The notes below the pieces were generated by a model. It was given only the letters and a program-made list of their open reading frames with translations, was not told the DNA's origin and did not search any database. The position numbers were made by a program, and so were the translations under genes. A stretch of 64,000 bases of DNA from Isochrysis galbana (taxonomy: Eukaryota > Haptophyta > Isochrysidales > Isochrysidaceae), in contig CM030932.1 of the NCBI GenBank assembly GCA_018136815.1, positions 7,750,001-7,814,000 on the forward strand, written 5' to 3'. Every line of letters starts with the position of its first letter. Within the stretch, counting starts at the first letter, position 1. Of the stretch, positions 20,930-32,464 are shown in pieces.

Positions 20930-21768
20930 TTATTCATCCTCCACTTCACGATTGAGTGCTTCCTCGATCTTCATCAGAAATTGTGGGTCATGGAGTGTGC
21001 CATCCTCATCCAAGTAGTATACAGAGCCATTCGCTTCGAAGGTGCTAAAGGGATGGTATGATGTCGGCCTCACTATCTCTGCCCATTCGACTTCCGTAAG
21101 TGCCGTTCCTCCAAATAGTGTGGGTGTAGCAATTTCGATCTTTTTACCGCCTGGGTGTTAGTCAGAAAACAGGATGTTAAGTGTGCTGCTGACGATGGGC
21201 TAGTGTGCGGTGAGGGGAGCTAGGTGCATTCGTGTAGACTTGCCCATACCTGGAAGGGCCTTCAAATGAAGCACGTAGGTGCCCGAAATCCAAGTCAACA
21301 TACCGGTGAGTGTACCACCAAATATGACGAGCGTAGCAGACATTGCCACGCCTTTCCCACCTGATAGGCCAGGGCTTGATGGATCACAAAACCAGGGCCC
21401 TTGGGTCAATCCAATGCAAGATTGGTGTGAGGATTATACTCACCGTTTCCGCTCAGAGAAGTGATGTACTGAAGAATGGGAGCGGACGCGGCGGCAAAAC
21501 CGAGATTCAGGATACTGGCCATCTTGAGTCGTCGAACCATGAGGTCCTTCCCTCCCTCGAAGGCGAGGCCCTCGAAAGAATAGTCCAACGGCTTCTTCGC
21601 TTCCTCGCTTTCCTTGACAGAGTCGGTCGCAGCGGTGCACATGGCGCGCGCACGTGAGAGGTCGATGCGTGTGACCGAGGGTGGCGTACATCCGCGAGCG
21701 AGCGGACCCGCGACGTAAGCGCGCGCCACGAAGCACGCCGAGGGGCGGAGGAGGCGTCCACCGATCAT
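20930..21768 (-). CDS. TMEM70-like mitochondrial inner-membrane protein
   Basis: Three exons, 21444-21768, 21250-21360 and 20930-21150 (read leftward), give 218 residues with both introns in phase 1. The first 45 residues are Arg/Ala-rich without acidic residues, as in a mitochondrial presequence. Two hydrophobic stretches follow: MASILNLGFAAASAPILQYI and MSATLVIFGGTLTGMLTWI, the hairpin arrangement of the TMEM70/TMEM186/TMEM223 group, which help assemble respiratory complexes or ATP synthase. The C-terminal part (KIEIATPTLFGG, then YHPFSTFEANGSVYYLD) matches the soluble tail of that group, where a late strand reads P-x-F-x-x-x. The exact subfamily is uncertain. Confidence 0.65.
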
Positions 21769-22516
21769 CGCTAGCGGCGAGGAACAATCAAGGGGGGAGG
21801 GAGGGGGCTTACTGCCGCACGCAACAAAAATAGAAATTCATAGGGATCATACTACTGTAAGGGAAAGGTGGCTTCGTGTTCGGGTGGGTGAAATGCAAGG
21901 TTTAAGAGTAACCCCCGTTCGTAGCGCTTTGGAGCTCTAGACTTCTCTCTCGGCTTTCGCTCTCTCGCTGGCGCCCCGGCCTCCGCTCCGCGGGGCCCCT
22001 TGCCAGCGATTGAGCCCTCTCCGAAGGAGAGCTGGCTGCGCACGGCCACACCGCCAGCGCCCCTCAAGCGCCGGTTTTGCCCTCTGCCCCGGCTGCGTAA
22101 TGCGTAATGCCGCGTGGTGGCTCGGCAGCTCGAACAGCTCGCCGCAAGGCCACCTCTCCTACTTCGGTCCCTCCACCTGAGGATGTAGAGGGTGAGCAGG
22201 AGGACCAAGTGGGGGTTTGACCCGCCCAGCGAGAGAGGGGGTGAGGAGGGTTCGGCAAGGATGTTGTAACAATGCTAATATCAGCTTACACTGTCAGTAA
22301 CAGCGCCAAAATGCCAAACCACTGATATCAGTTGTCAGTTCTGGGACTATTATTAAATGGTATGTATTACTAGTATAAAAGGGGTTCTACTATTATAAGT
22401 CTTAGCGCGCTCGAAAAGTCAGTGGCGAGTCGCGAGGGCCCTGCCGCGCCGCTCTCCCCTCCCTCCCCTCTCCCCTCCCCCTCCCTCCCCTACTCGCCAC
22501 TCGTCCGTCATCCGCC
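21769..22516. other. Intergenic, no gene recognised
   Basis: The right part (22260-22400) is AT-richer. The tract before 22517 is a CT-rich run (CCCTCCCCTCTCCCCTCC) that could be the leader of the hAT ORF. No terminal inverted repeat could be assigned. Confidence 0.4.
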
Positions 22517-22990
22517 ATGCTGATGCCACGCGCGCTTTCCTCCGACGATGAGGAGACGGGTGATGGCCTCAGCACGCTTGGCAGCCGTGTCTGGGGCCGG
22601 CAGCCCATCGCGAAGCTCGAGGGCACACGCCTCGAGTGGTCGACTGTTGACGAAGCGTCTGGGCGGGCTCGCAGCACAAGGCGCAAGCAGTGCTTGTTCT
22701 GCGGGCTGAATTTCACGGGCGGGCCGAGCCAGATCAGGTGTCATATCGACCCTGCGATCATGCCCCGCACGATCCGCGCATGTAAGCCAGGAGCTGAGTG
22801 GAAGGAGCAGCACACAGCTGTGCTTGCCGAGCTGCGTCGGCGGCAAGGTGTGATCGTTGCTGCGGCCGAGGCGGAGGCGGAGAAGGAGAAGGTGAAGGCA
22901 GAGGGGCGCCTCATGACGGCCTCAAAACACTTCGGCGTGGTCATGCCCGACGAGGTTGCGGAGGCCTGGCTGAAGTTGGTGGTCAAGAGG
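22517..22990 (+). pseudogene. hAT-type transposase N-terminus with BED zinc finger
   Basis: After an acidic head, residues about 58-95 read QCLFCGLNFTGGPSQIRCHI and then RACKP: the C-x2-C ... H ... C spacing of a BED finger as found at the start of hAT transposases (C-x2-C, SGG-x-R/I, H, IRPC). A charged helical linker follows, then KHFGVVMPDEVAEAWLK, which resembles the short segment before the hAT catalytic core. Homology stops near 22990. The plus frame remains open to 23176 but there it is antisense to the next ORF. No RNase H-like core is left, so this is a truncated, non-autonomous copy. Confidence 0.6.
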
Positions 22991-23743
22991 GCACTGCACC
23001 TCCTCAATATCGCTCCCCTCTTCCTCGTTGTCACTGCTATCATTGCCATCGTTGCTGACATGGCCGCCGCGCCGCCTGATAGCAGGGGGCTGCACCATCA
23101 GCTCCGGCTCCTCGGCAGCCACGTACAAGAAGAGGGCGTCACGCCCGTGCTTCGTGATCTTCGGCGCGTTAGCTGAGCTCGTCTCCGACACGTCCACTGC
23201 CACGGGAAGGAAGTCTTTCAGAGCCTCGGTGGACTTGAACACCAATGGACGACGATGTCGATCGTGGCCTCCGATGCAGACCTTGAAGGCAACACTCTGC
23301 GTGGGCCATGCATGCGCCTTTGCCTTACGGGTGAACCAAGCCACCTCGACGGTATTATTGGCGGCAATGCCAGCCGTGACGTCAGCCAACGTGGCGAGGC
23401 CGACTTGCAGCTCACCTTCGCCGGCATAGGTCAGACGGATCCAGAATAGCGCGCCCTCCTCGCCAATGTGGTCCTGCACATATGTCTCGCTCGCCTCCCT
23501 CAGCTTGGCCAAGGCTGCGTCGTTGCCGGTGTACCGCAAGTGGTTCACGACGTTCACGGTGGATGCGCGAGGCGCCGGCATGATTGGGGCCGTCTCCATG
23601 CCTGGGTGTGGCCGCCGTGCAATAGAGGCGTGGACTCGAGGAGAGGACGTGCTGGGGTGCGCGGGGTCGGGGCGTGCACTGGGGGGAGGACGAATATCGA
23701 GGGGAGGGGGCAGTGCCCCCTCCCCCCGGTAGCACTCGGACAC
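22990..23743 (-). CDS. Hypothetical ORF beside hAT remnant, about 250 aa
   Basis: Not recognised. The minus frame is open from 23743 to 22922. Residues 1-45 lie inside a dispersed repeat (23630-23840), so the real start may be Met 48 (METAPIMPAP). Residues about 60-190 look like a folded alpha/beta domain (NHLRYTGNDAALAKLREA, GALFWIRLTYAGEGELQVGL, VAFKVCIGGHD, DALFLYVAAEEPEL). An acidic Ser/Asp/Glu tail follows. The frame runs into the antisense of the transposase fragment near 22990, so the C-terminus is unclear. It may be an accessory ORF of the element or captured host sequence. Confidence 0.35.
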
Positions 23744-23840
23744 CTGGCTCGTCAGGCATGGCGGGATTCCGGGACGGAAAAGTTGTGTCCTATTAGCTAG
23801 TGGGGTTGGCTAGGATATAACATTACTACTAATTATTTTA
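23630..23840 (+). repeat. Dispersed repeat B, copy 1
   Basis: Matches 42590-42790 in reverse complement at about 95%, through GGGGGCAGTGCCCCCTCCCC, the GCATGGCGGGATTCCGGGACG stretch and a GCTAGGATATAACATT end. The central GGGGGCAGTGCCCCC is itself a palindrome. The right edge in both copies is an A/T-rich string (ATTATTTTATTTTA). Confidence 0.85.
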
Positions 23841-23929
23841 TTTTAACCACGTGAAAGCACTCCGAGCCAAGTGGACTTTCCAACTACCTAGACCCAAGGC
23901 AGGCAAATTGGAAACAATTACTAGTCGCA

Positions 23930-24310
23930 GCGAGACGGGGACGGAGCACGGGGGCAATCGAGAGAGGGACGAGGGTGCTCGAGCTCGAGCGGCGTCGCTG
24001 TACGAAGAAGAAGCCGTGGGGAGAAGACACTCGCGAGAAAGGGGCACGCGCGGGGGAGAGAACACGCGGGAAAAGAGAAGGATGAAACGAGGCTGGAAAC
24101 TCAAGGGAACACTTGGGGAGGGAACGAGGCGGGGAGAGAAGGGGGCAAACTCCCGCGGGGGGGGAAGGGAGACGACCCTAAAGGGAATGGACGGAATGCA
24201 GGCGCGAAGCAGGGAGGGGGGCATTGGAGCGTGACAGCGGAGAGAGGGTCACGCGGGGAAACCTAGTGGCGGGAGAAATGTACAAGGGGAAGTGAGTAAC
24301 CTCCTTTACC
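23930..24310 (+). repeat. Dispersed purine-rich repeat C, copy 1
   Basis: Aligns with about 63540-63920 in the same orientation. Shared landmarks are ACGGGGACGGAG, GGAAACTCAAG, CACT(T/C)GGGGAG, GGGGAGAGAAGGGGG, CGCGGG(A/G)AA and TTTACCCGCRACA at the right edge. The similarity is patchy but colinear over about 370 bases. Either a diverged LTR or a nonautonomous element; no ORF is convincing. Confidence 0.65.
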
Positions 24311-24446
24311 CGCAACACCGTGTTGTCTGGCCTCCAAGGTCAGCGATGATGAATACCGCTCTCACGGTAGCTTTTTGCCTTGCAGATCACAGAGGCGTTT
24401 GTGCGCCGGGCCGCACACTCGGTGAGACACCCCGGTACGCCGTCAA

Positions 24447-27400
24447 TCACACTCGCGCTTCGAGCGCCATTGGGCCCCACCTCTCGATGGGCTTGATCTT
24501 CACCTCTGCTGCCGGGTCGCCCAACTCGATTCTAATTAGCCAATAAGCGGGCCACGCAACCATCAACGTACCATAGGCGAACCGGAAGAGGTATTCCGAT
24601 CCCAGCAACACCGTGTAGGTATTGCTGCCCTTCGGTGCCAAGTATATGGGGAACTGGAGTACTCCGGCTAGGCAGTTGGCCAGCTTGCCAGTCGTCTTCA
24701 TGATCAGGACCGGCGTCCACGTCGCCGCTCCTAGAATTGGTGCCAAAATGGTCGGCACCATCTTGAGCAAGTTTTCGACAGATGCCACGAGAGCAAAGGT
24801 CATCTTGATGGCGCTGCTCTTGGTGTTCACGAAGAAGATGGCTGTAAACACTCTAAACTTGCCGAAGACTGGAAAGGGGGGGGGGGGGGGAGGGGTTGCA
24901 GTGAAGGATAATGCGCACAGTCGAGGACATGCCGGGTGGGGTGGGGGGGGGGCACCATTTAGGATCGAGCCCATCTGCTTGTACCACACGCTCGTGTCGA
25001 CCACATTCTCGTATGTTTCCAGGTTGAACGACTGAGCATCGGCGCATACTGTGCCTATCCATTCGGTCGTCGCGAACTGACTGATCAGCTTCCGGAGTAA
25101 GACGCTCGGTGCCGTCGCCTCGAGGGTTTGCAGCTGGAGGCGCTGATGCTTCGAGAGGACACGAACAAGTGTGCCGCCGAGGCACACAAAGCCGAGCTCG
25201 AGCGCTTGGATCGCCTTCTGCTCTTCCACCTCCTTCTCGTCAGCAAGGGCAACCTCTGGAGGAACGGCCTTGCCAAGGTTTGCACGCTTGCTTGTGAGCA
25301 CGTCGTACGGGGCGTTGTTCCACTCTTGGATACTGGTGGCGTACAGCATGCGTTGTGTGACGGGGTCGTCGAGCGAGTACGGGGCCCTGCCAATTGCGGC
25401 CTTGGCGGCAATCGTGCCAGGAATCGCAGCGAGTAGGCAGACCAAGTCCAGGATGGTAAGCTGGTCACCCGTGAGCTTCTTGTACAACCATGAGAGCACC
25501 GGGATGTGAAGCGGCGCATCGAGAAGGTCCATCATTGAAGGCATGTGGACGGCGACGTCGAACAGCTCGACGCCGACGGCCTCGACGGCATCGAGGAGGC
25601 CCACGCCGAGGATGCCCATGATGCGGATGAGGATTTCGTCTAGGCTGAGGCTCGAGAATTGGTCGACGACCTGAACGCGCAGCCTCTCTGAGGCGCCGGC
25701 GACCGTGGCTTCCGCACCCTCCGCGAGCGCCACGAGCGCCTCAAGGACGGAGGGCGTCTCCTCCCTCTCGTCCTCGACCGCCTTTTGCTTGCTGGCGTTC
25801 CCCTTGTAGTGGTGGTTGCCCAGGTTGCCGGTCGCGCTGTCGTCCTTGCGCCCATCGTTGTTGAGGGTCTCGGCGGGCGTCTCCACGAGCGTTGGGATGG
25901 AGGCGAAGTCCTGCAGGTGTTTCTTGGCCTCCGCCATCGTGTGAACAAAGTCTGCCTTGGCCGCCGTTAGCTTGGAGTTGAAATCCTCCGTCACGAGGAG
26001 CACAAACCGCTTCATCACCCTGTGCGTCACCACGATGTCCTGCCAGCCGAAGAGGAACATGAGCAGCTGCAGCACCTTGCCAACGACAACCCCAATCGTC
26101 TTGTTGTAAACCTGCGCGGCAGTCGCGGCGCGGCGCGCGGGTTGGCCGCCGACGCGCGGCGTAGTGCGGGCGGGTGGGCGACCTGCGGTGGCATTGGCGC
26201 GCACCCAAACGACGGCGGCACCGATGGCCTCTAGGTCGCTGAGCACGGCCGAGAACCACTCGCCGGCGATGTTGCACACAAAGTTCCAGATCCCGCTACT
26301 GACGTCCTTGGCAATGTCAATGAACGCCTCCACGCCGGTCGCCAACCACATGAAGAGGTCGCCGACGTCCGAGAGCTTGAAGGTGACTCCTTTTAGGTGG
26401 GCTTCCTGGAAGGCTGGCTGGGTCGACCTTCGCAGGTACCGGTGGCCGCGGTAGCCGCGGCGACCGAATGAGAGCGGGCGACCAGTGACGACGCTCTGTG
26501 ACGCTGCGCTGAGCTTCAAGTTGCTGTCCGCCACTCGCTGCAGCTCGCCCGTCGGCGTGTCGGCCGGGACGAAATCGGTCTGCGTGCCGTCCATCGCGGT
26601 GATCTTGGCGGCCTTGAGCTTGTCGACGGAGTCGAGCGCGCTGTTTCGTGCCATGGCTTGTCCCATGGGGTCCATATCGACGCTGGCGGAGGTGCCGACC
26701 CGCGTCGCCGCGAGCGCAGCCGTCGTGGCCACCGTCGCCTGGAAGCGCGTAGCTACCAGCGCGCTCGTGACCTCGACGATGGTGATGGTGCCCTCCTCGT
26801 CGGTCTGCACGCTGATCGGCTGCGGCCCGACAAGGTAGTACAGGTAGTTGATCGAGACGGCTGTGACGCTCGTGGCCGTGATCTGCACGACCACGCCGGG
26901 CGCCGCCTCGCCTGTCTCCGTGTCGATGACCGTAAGCCTCGTGGTGAAGCTCTCCACCTCGTACGAGTCTTGCAGGGTCTCCGAAGGAGGGAGACGGATG
27001 GGCTCGCGCGTCCATAGGCCGGTGCTTGGTGTCTTGGTGTGCTTGAGTAGACCGTCGGCCGCGTGGGCGAAGAACGTGTTGGCGACGAACTTGCGGTCGA
27101 GATAGGGCGAGACGGCGTCGACGCCTTTGAGGATCGGGTACGGCACGCTCCATGCTGTCGGGTCGGCCACCTCGGACACGTCGCACTCCAGGTAGAAGAC
27201 TTGATTGCTTCCGTTGAGACCCCATAGCGCCAGCATGTCGCCCTCCTCCGCTGCAAAGAGCTTGGTCACGCCGTACAGTAAGGCATCGGATGCCACCAGG
27301 CTCGCGACCGCGCCGTCCTTTTGGTTTGCGCTGGCGAGGTGGTAGACGCCCCCCGTCGAGGCGATGAACAAGTCGCTCTCGCCGTCTCCACTGCCATGGC

Positions 27401-30400
27401 GGGCGGCGGCGATCGCGTCGGGGACAAGCCCGTTGGGAAGGTAGAAGCGCATGACGCTCACGGGCGCTGAATAGTTGAACGGGTTGTAGAGCGGCGCGTA
27501 GACCATCTGTGCCGCCTCGCCGACTTTCCCAACGGTGTACACACCGTCAACCATCTGGTTGCGCGCGCGGCCCAGGACTGAGTCGTACGAGCCAGCCTCG
27601 AAGTCCGCCGCCACGTTGTGCTGCTCCCAGTTTGGCACGTTGTACCGCATGTTGACCCACCAGCGCGATATCAGCTGCAGCGCGTGATTCGGATCGCGCA
27701 GGATGTCGACGACGAAGAAGTTACCAGAGAGGGTGCTCGAGACACGTATGCCAACGATGACCAGCTTCTCCACCGTCACGTGCGCGTTGAAGGGGGCGCG
27801 TACCCAGTTGATGTCCTCGGTCCACGACAGGTCCGAGTCGGAGTTGTTGGTACTGACGAAGAGGTGGCTCTCGCCGTCGACCTCGATTGACATGGCCAGC
27901 TGGATCGCGCGGTGGGTGGCAGCGGCGTCCTCGTACTGCGCGGCGCCAAAAGTGCTCACTTTTGCCTCGGCACCAGGGAAGTGCGTCTCCATCACCTTGC
28001 TCGAGAGGTTGCGCACCACCCAGCCGTGCGCCTCCTGGCCTGGGTCCTCCACCACGACGCGGAACTCGCCGTCCGTGCCGATGGCGAAGAGCAGCGAGGC
28101 GCCCTGCGAGGTCTGCAGCGCCTTGAATGACTTTTGTGGCGCCAAGATGTCGGATTGCACGAAGTTCGTCATTAGCTCGGCAGAGCCAGTGATCTTGTAC
28201 GACCTGGCATCCTCCTTTCTGTTGAAGTCAGGCTGGGGTGGAACCTCCGGCGCTGGCGCGGGAAGGAGCAGCAGCGAGGTCCCGACTTGCGTGTAATTGA
28301 CCTGCGATCAGCGGAGGCAGGGGCCAATGGGGGGTGGGCGTAGGGCGGTGGGAGAGTAGATGGGTGCGCAGTGCAGGGGGCGGTGCCGCGGCACGCTTGT
28401 CCGGCCGTCCACCTGAGTGATTAGGTCGCCGTACTCGGAGAAGAAAGCGTTGGTGGCTGCAAAGCTCTCGACGCCCGGGAACACCCACTGCGAATACCCA
28501 TTGAGCGCGGATGTGAGCCCGCTCGCGAACGCCCACATGTGGGAGTCAAGCGAGGAGTTCAGGTGCTGGGCCGAGGATTCGAGGCCGCGCTTGAGGTCGT
28601 CCCCATCGGTCAGTGAGATGAGCCCTTTCGGGCTAAAGACGAAAGGGACCGAGCTGTCGACAATGCTCTTGGACTCGACGGCCTCGAGCTGACCGGCGGC
28701 GGTGACGCCGAGGCTATAAGTAAGGTGCAGCGTCTTGTCGTAGTAGTTTTTCTTGGGCAGGTCCTGCGGCCGTCCGGGCGATAGGGGTGGGGGGGGGAGG
28801 GGACAAGGCGGAGGCCACACCCCGCCACCGGGCGGGGCGTTTGGCGCAGTCTGCCTGCGAGGGCGCTGGCGCCCGCGGCGGGTGGGCTGATCAGCTGGGG
28901 CGTGGCACGCACGGTGTACTTGCCCAGCCAAGCCTCGGTGTGGTCGAACTCCATCTGGGCGACGGTCTGGGCCGTGATGAGGATGGTCTTGCCCTGTAGA
29001 TACACCCGGCCGTAAACGACAATGTCGTACTCCATGTGCACTTGCAGCGTCTTGAGCGAGTCGTGCGCATTGGCCGACTTGCGGATCCAGCCGTACTGCA
29101 TGGTCAGGACGAGCCACGAGCCATCCGCCTGCTGCTCGGGCGGATCGACAACGACGAAGCTCGTCGGGGACGACGACATGGTCACCCATGGGTTGTAGAT
29201 TGTCACCGACCACGTGTGGCTGTCCATCCGCACGTTTGTGTCCCAGCAGAGCCGTACCCCAGGCACCGACAGCAGGCCCTGCATGTAGCTGACGAATTGG
29301 CTCCGGCGCACCGCGATGACGCCAGCGATCTGAGAGACGTCCTCTAGGGCGACCCAGTTCCACGGGAAGCTGAGGGGGTGGGCGGGAGCAGGCAGTGGTA
29401 GGTGCGGCGCCATCCAGGGCGGCGAGCGCGTGCAGTGCAGCCGGCCGCGGGCGGCTGGGCGGAGCCCCACCCCTGGAGCGGCGGCGGCGTGGACGCCGTG
29501 GTGCATAGGTACGTGAGGCACGAGGCCGGACTCGAAGTGGCCTGGTTGGCCACCAGGAACGGCGACGTGGCGAGCTGCATCGTCTCGAGGCTGAGGGTGG
29601 ACGTGGCGATCGGCTCGTCAACCGTGAAGCTGTACGAGAAGACGGGCTCGCCCGTCTGCCGCATCTGATTGAAGTAGGCGCTCGCGAAGACGCTGGACAT
29701 AAGCTGCCACACGGGCGAGAAGGCCTCGTTGTCGCTCACGTCGGGCACGTACGGCTGCGCCGTAAGAAGCAGGGTGTTTAGGTTGAGCAGTAGCCGTTGG
29801 ACGCCAAAGGCGCCGACACCCACCTCGTGGATCAGGCTGTCCATCTGCGCGACCACCGCCTCGGGCAGCTCGGCGTTCGGGTCGATTGCGACTTGCGTCA
29901 GGTCCACGTTATACAGGTAGTACCACGGCTTGGCGCCCGGGCCGGACGGCTGCGACTGGTTGATTGCTACTGCGCGGAAACCGATGTACCTAATGCCGAC
30001 GACCTGGAACTCGGAGCACGTGAGCGTGTACTGGACGGGCGAGTTGGTATGCTCGCCGAGAACGATGAGCGCCGGGTACTCATCGATGGGCACGGGCGGC
30101 AGGCCGCCCGTCGCCTTGAACGCGCCGGCGAAGCCCACCTCGGCCAGTTTGCGCACCTGCTCGTTCTCCTCGTTGGCACCGTCCGGCAGCTCAAACGGGT
30201 CGGCTCCCGCCTTGAGCACGAGTTCGTCGTAGTCGATTTCCTCCAGTGCTCCTGTAGTGGTATAGATGTAGCAGTGGCGCTCTTGCTGGCTGGGGTGCGC
30301 GTACAAGAAAGATTTCATCTGCGCATCGATTGCGATCTGAGTGAGCGCGACGACGACATCGAGAGATTCACTGCCGAAAGAGGAGAGGTTCGAGGCGTTA

Positions 30401-30501
30401 CCAGAGGCAGTGGAGGATGTAGAAGGTTGGGTTGAATCGTCCTTGGAAAGCTTGGATGGGCCGAGCGCGGCGTGCGTGGATGTGGAGGCGGAGCAGCCCA
30501 T
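24447..30501 (-). CDS. Giant acylation-motif protein of unknown function, 1,854 aa
   Basis: Five exons read leftward: 29513-30501, 28913-29369, 28413-28763, 24956-28301 and 24447-24868. All GT-AG junctions keep frame, and the total of 5,565 bases is 1,855 codons with stop. I chose Met 30501 because it gives MGCSAS, a classic N-myristoylation plus palmitoylation start. A first domain is hydrophobic and beta-rich (residues about 60-600). Next is a propeller-like region with repeated LF-IGTDGEF and DLFIASTGGVYHL strands (about 640-1040), then an Ig-like strand set (RLTVIDTETGEAAPGVVVQI, about 1055). Helical segments follow with FLFGWQDIVVTHRVMKRFV (about 1350) and HIPVLSWLYKKLTGDQLTIL plus LVCLLAAIPGT (about 1540). 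Hydrophobic helices end the protein. I recall the last two motifs from large uncharacterised fungal and bacterial proteins of similar length; no function is known to me. Confidence 0.85.
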
Positions 30502-31226
30502 TGCGGGGTCGGCCAGGGGGAGAGGGGGGAAAGAGGTGGCGAGGGGATGAACGGGACCGTCCGCCGCGAGCGAACTTATCTCTAATGGTGCCCTCTCTTC
30601 TCTCTCACCTCCTATGTCACCTCCTCCCACGCACTCATTCTCTCCTCCCAGAATGTCTGCCTCCCCGCCCCCGTCTCCCTCTCTCATCCCCGCTTCTTTT
30701 GCCCGCGCCGCCTTCCTCTCCTCGCCCCGCCTTGTCTTCTTCTCCTCGCCCCTCCCCCCTCCCCCTTCTGATTGTGCTTCCTCGGCCCTTGTTTTCCCAC
30801 ACTCGTGACCCCCCCATGGGCCCCCGCACACAGCCCACACGCATTAGGCACCCACCAAACAAACATCGTAACTCTAGGGTCAAGTGGAATTTAATTCAAG
30901 GCAAGAGAGTCGAACAAGGTCAAACCACCGGGGAAGAGGGCGGGAGAAGAGGCTGCATCATCGTCGCGACTCCCGGCTGGGAACTCTCACTTAGATCATC
31001 CTTGTGTCCAGCTCCATCAATGGAAATCAAGGGGGGGTAGTGCTCTAGAGTATTCTACGGGGACTGCAGAGGGAGTCGAATCGCTGTTGAGGCGCCGTCG
31101 TTGTGGATGAGTCGTCTTGCAAAAGCCAGATGCAGAGCTTTGCACAGCAGACACTTTGCCCACTTTTATGAAGCCATCGAAGCCATCGACAACGAAGTTT
31201 ATACTACTAGTAGTACATATTACATA
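30502..31226. other. Upstream region of the giant gene, then spacer
   Basis: 30600-30790 is C/T-rich on the plus strand (GA-rich as read by the gene), probably its 5' UTR or promoter. A GGGGGGGTAG string at 31031 resembles the unit at 9126. No gene is recognised. Confidence 0.4.
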
Positions 31227-31790
31227 TTACTCCACCCATGGGCCATGTGTGACGAATTGGGCTGACCCATTGGGTCTGAGGGCTGAGGGCAATGAGGGGG
31301 GGGGCAAGCCGGCGGCAGGCGCGGCGGAGGGAACGATTTCGGAGACGCTGACGGGTTGAAGCCTGTCAGCAGAGGAAGGCTGGAAGGCGGGCTTGGGCTT
31401 GGGCGAGGACGAGGAAGAGGAAGAGGGAGGCGGCGAAAGGGACATCGAGCGAGCGGCGAGAGCCGAGGGCGAGCGAGGGGAGGGGAGGGCAGTGATGGCA
31501 GGGGCTGGCGAGCTAGCGAGGAGAGGAGAGGAGGGGCTATAAGGGTATGAGTGGTAGACGAGAGCGAGACGACGAGAACGAGAGCGAGAGCGACGGATGA
31601 ACGACTGACGACAGGACGACGGACACAGACACCCAAGAAACACTCCGACTCTCGTCCCTTGACTTTTCTCACGTAACTCAACGCAAATCAAACCCGCAAA
31701 CTCTCCGATTCCGATTAGACGGCGACGGGCGACGGACAACGACAACGATCAGAGGTCAGAGTCAGAGGGCGATCTATCGGCGATCTCCTC
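31227..31790 (-). repeat. Gag leader and N-terminus, second copy
   Basis: Reads leftward and matches 3785-4240: the leader strings GAGTTA(C/T)GTGAGAAA, GGGTGTCT and CGTCGCTCTCGCTCTCG, then an ATG near 31455 starting MSLSPPPSS, and an SSAD-LQPVS segment shared with the first copy. It is cut off just after the shared AATTCGTCA. Beyond that lie TATGTACTACTAGTAGTATAA-type sequence and an AGTATAAACTT string also found at family A ends. Confidence 0.7.
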
Positions 31791-32464
31791 TAGGGATGGA
31801 AGGGGGGTGCCGGCGGGAGGGAGGGGAGGGCTAGGGCTTGGCGGAAATGTCTCGTTTTTTCAGCCCAAATGTCTCTCAGAAATGGGCGAGACATGTCTCG
31901 TCCTGCAGCCCAAATGTCTCGTAAAATGTCTTGCAGTTCAGTTTTTTTTTTCGTGGTGCGCAGCGCTTGTGGGCGCGTTGGGCGGTAGGGTGTTTGCTCA
32001 TTCAGCCATCTCAAGCCATCTATAGACGATAGAGATAGCGTTGCAAATACGCAAATATATACCTTCTAAAAGCTCTCAAATCACATATACATACACTCTA
32101 CACTAACCACCTCACACTTTACTCATCAAACACCACGCTTGTTGCTATTGTAGCGCAACATCACAGACGCTTCAATAAAGACGAAGCACGAACAGAAGGA
32201 AACATACATGCAACGCGCTCACTCACCGCTCACCGCGCGCGCGTGCAGCCCTCTGTTCCTGACATAGGGGTCTCCTATGCTAGAAACACGGTGAAAAACA
32301 CTGTTTTTGACTTCCGTAGAAACACACTGTTCCTGTGTTTATTAACACCTAGGCAGAGCGCCCCCATTGTCGATTGTCCCCTATTTTAACAATAGGATTT
32401 GTCGTACTAAGGTTAAAGATGAAATGCATGAAGCTGTGCGGGTGGGGCGGGCGGCGGCGGCGCG
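31791..32464. other. Upstream region of the golgin gene
   Basis: 31843-31945 has repeated TGTCTCGT and CAGCCCAAATGTCTC units. 32280-32345 has AAACAC(G)GTG and AAAAACACTGTTTTT strings related to the short repeat at 38.93 and 54.60 kb. No gene is recognised. Confidence 0.4.

Noticed and set aside
25741..29521. Several 100-300 aa frames overlapping the giant gene
   Set aside because: The five-exon minus model explains the region with consistent splice sites and total frame; the others are shadows.
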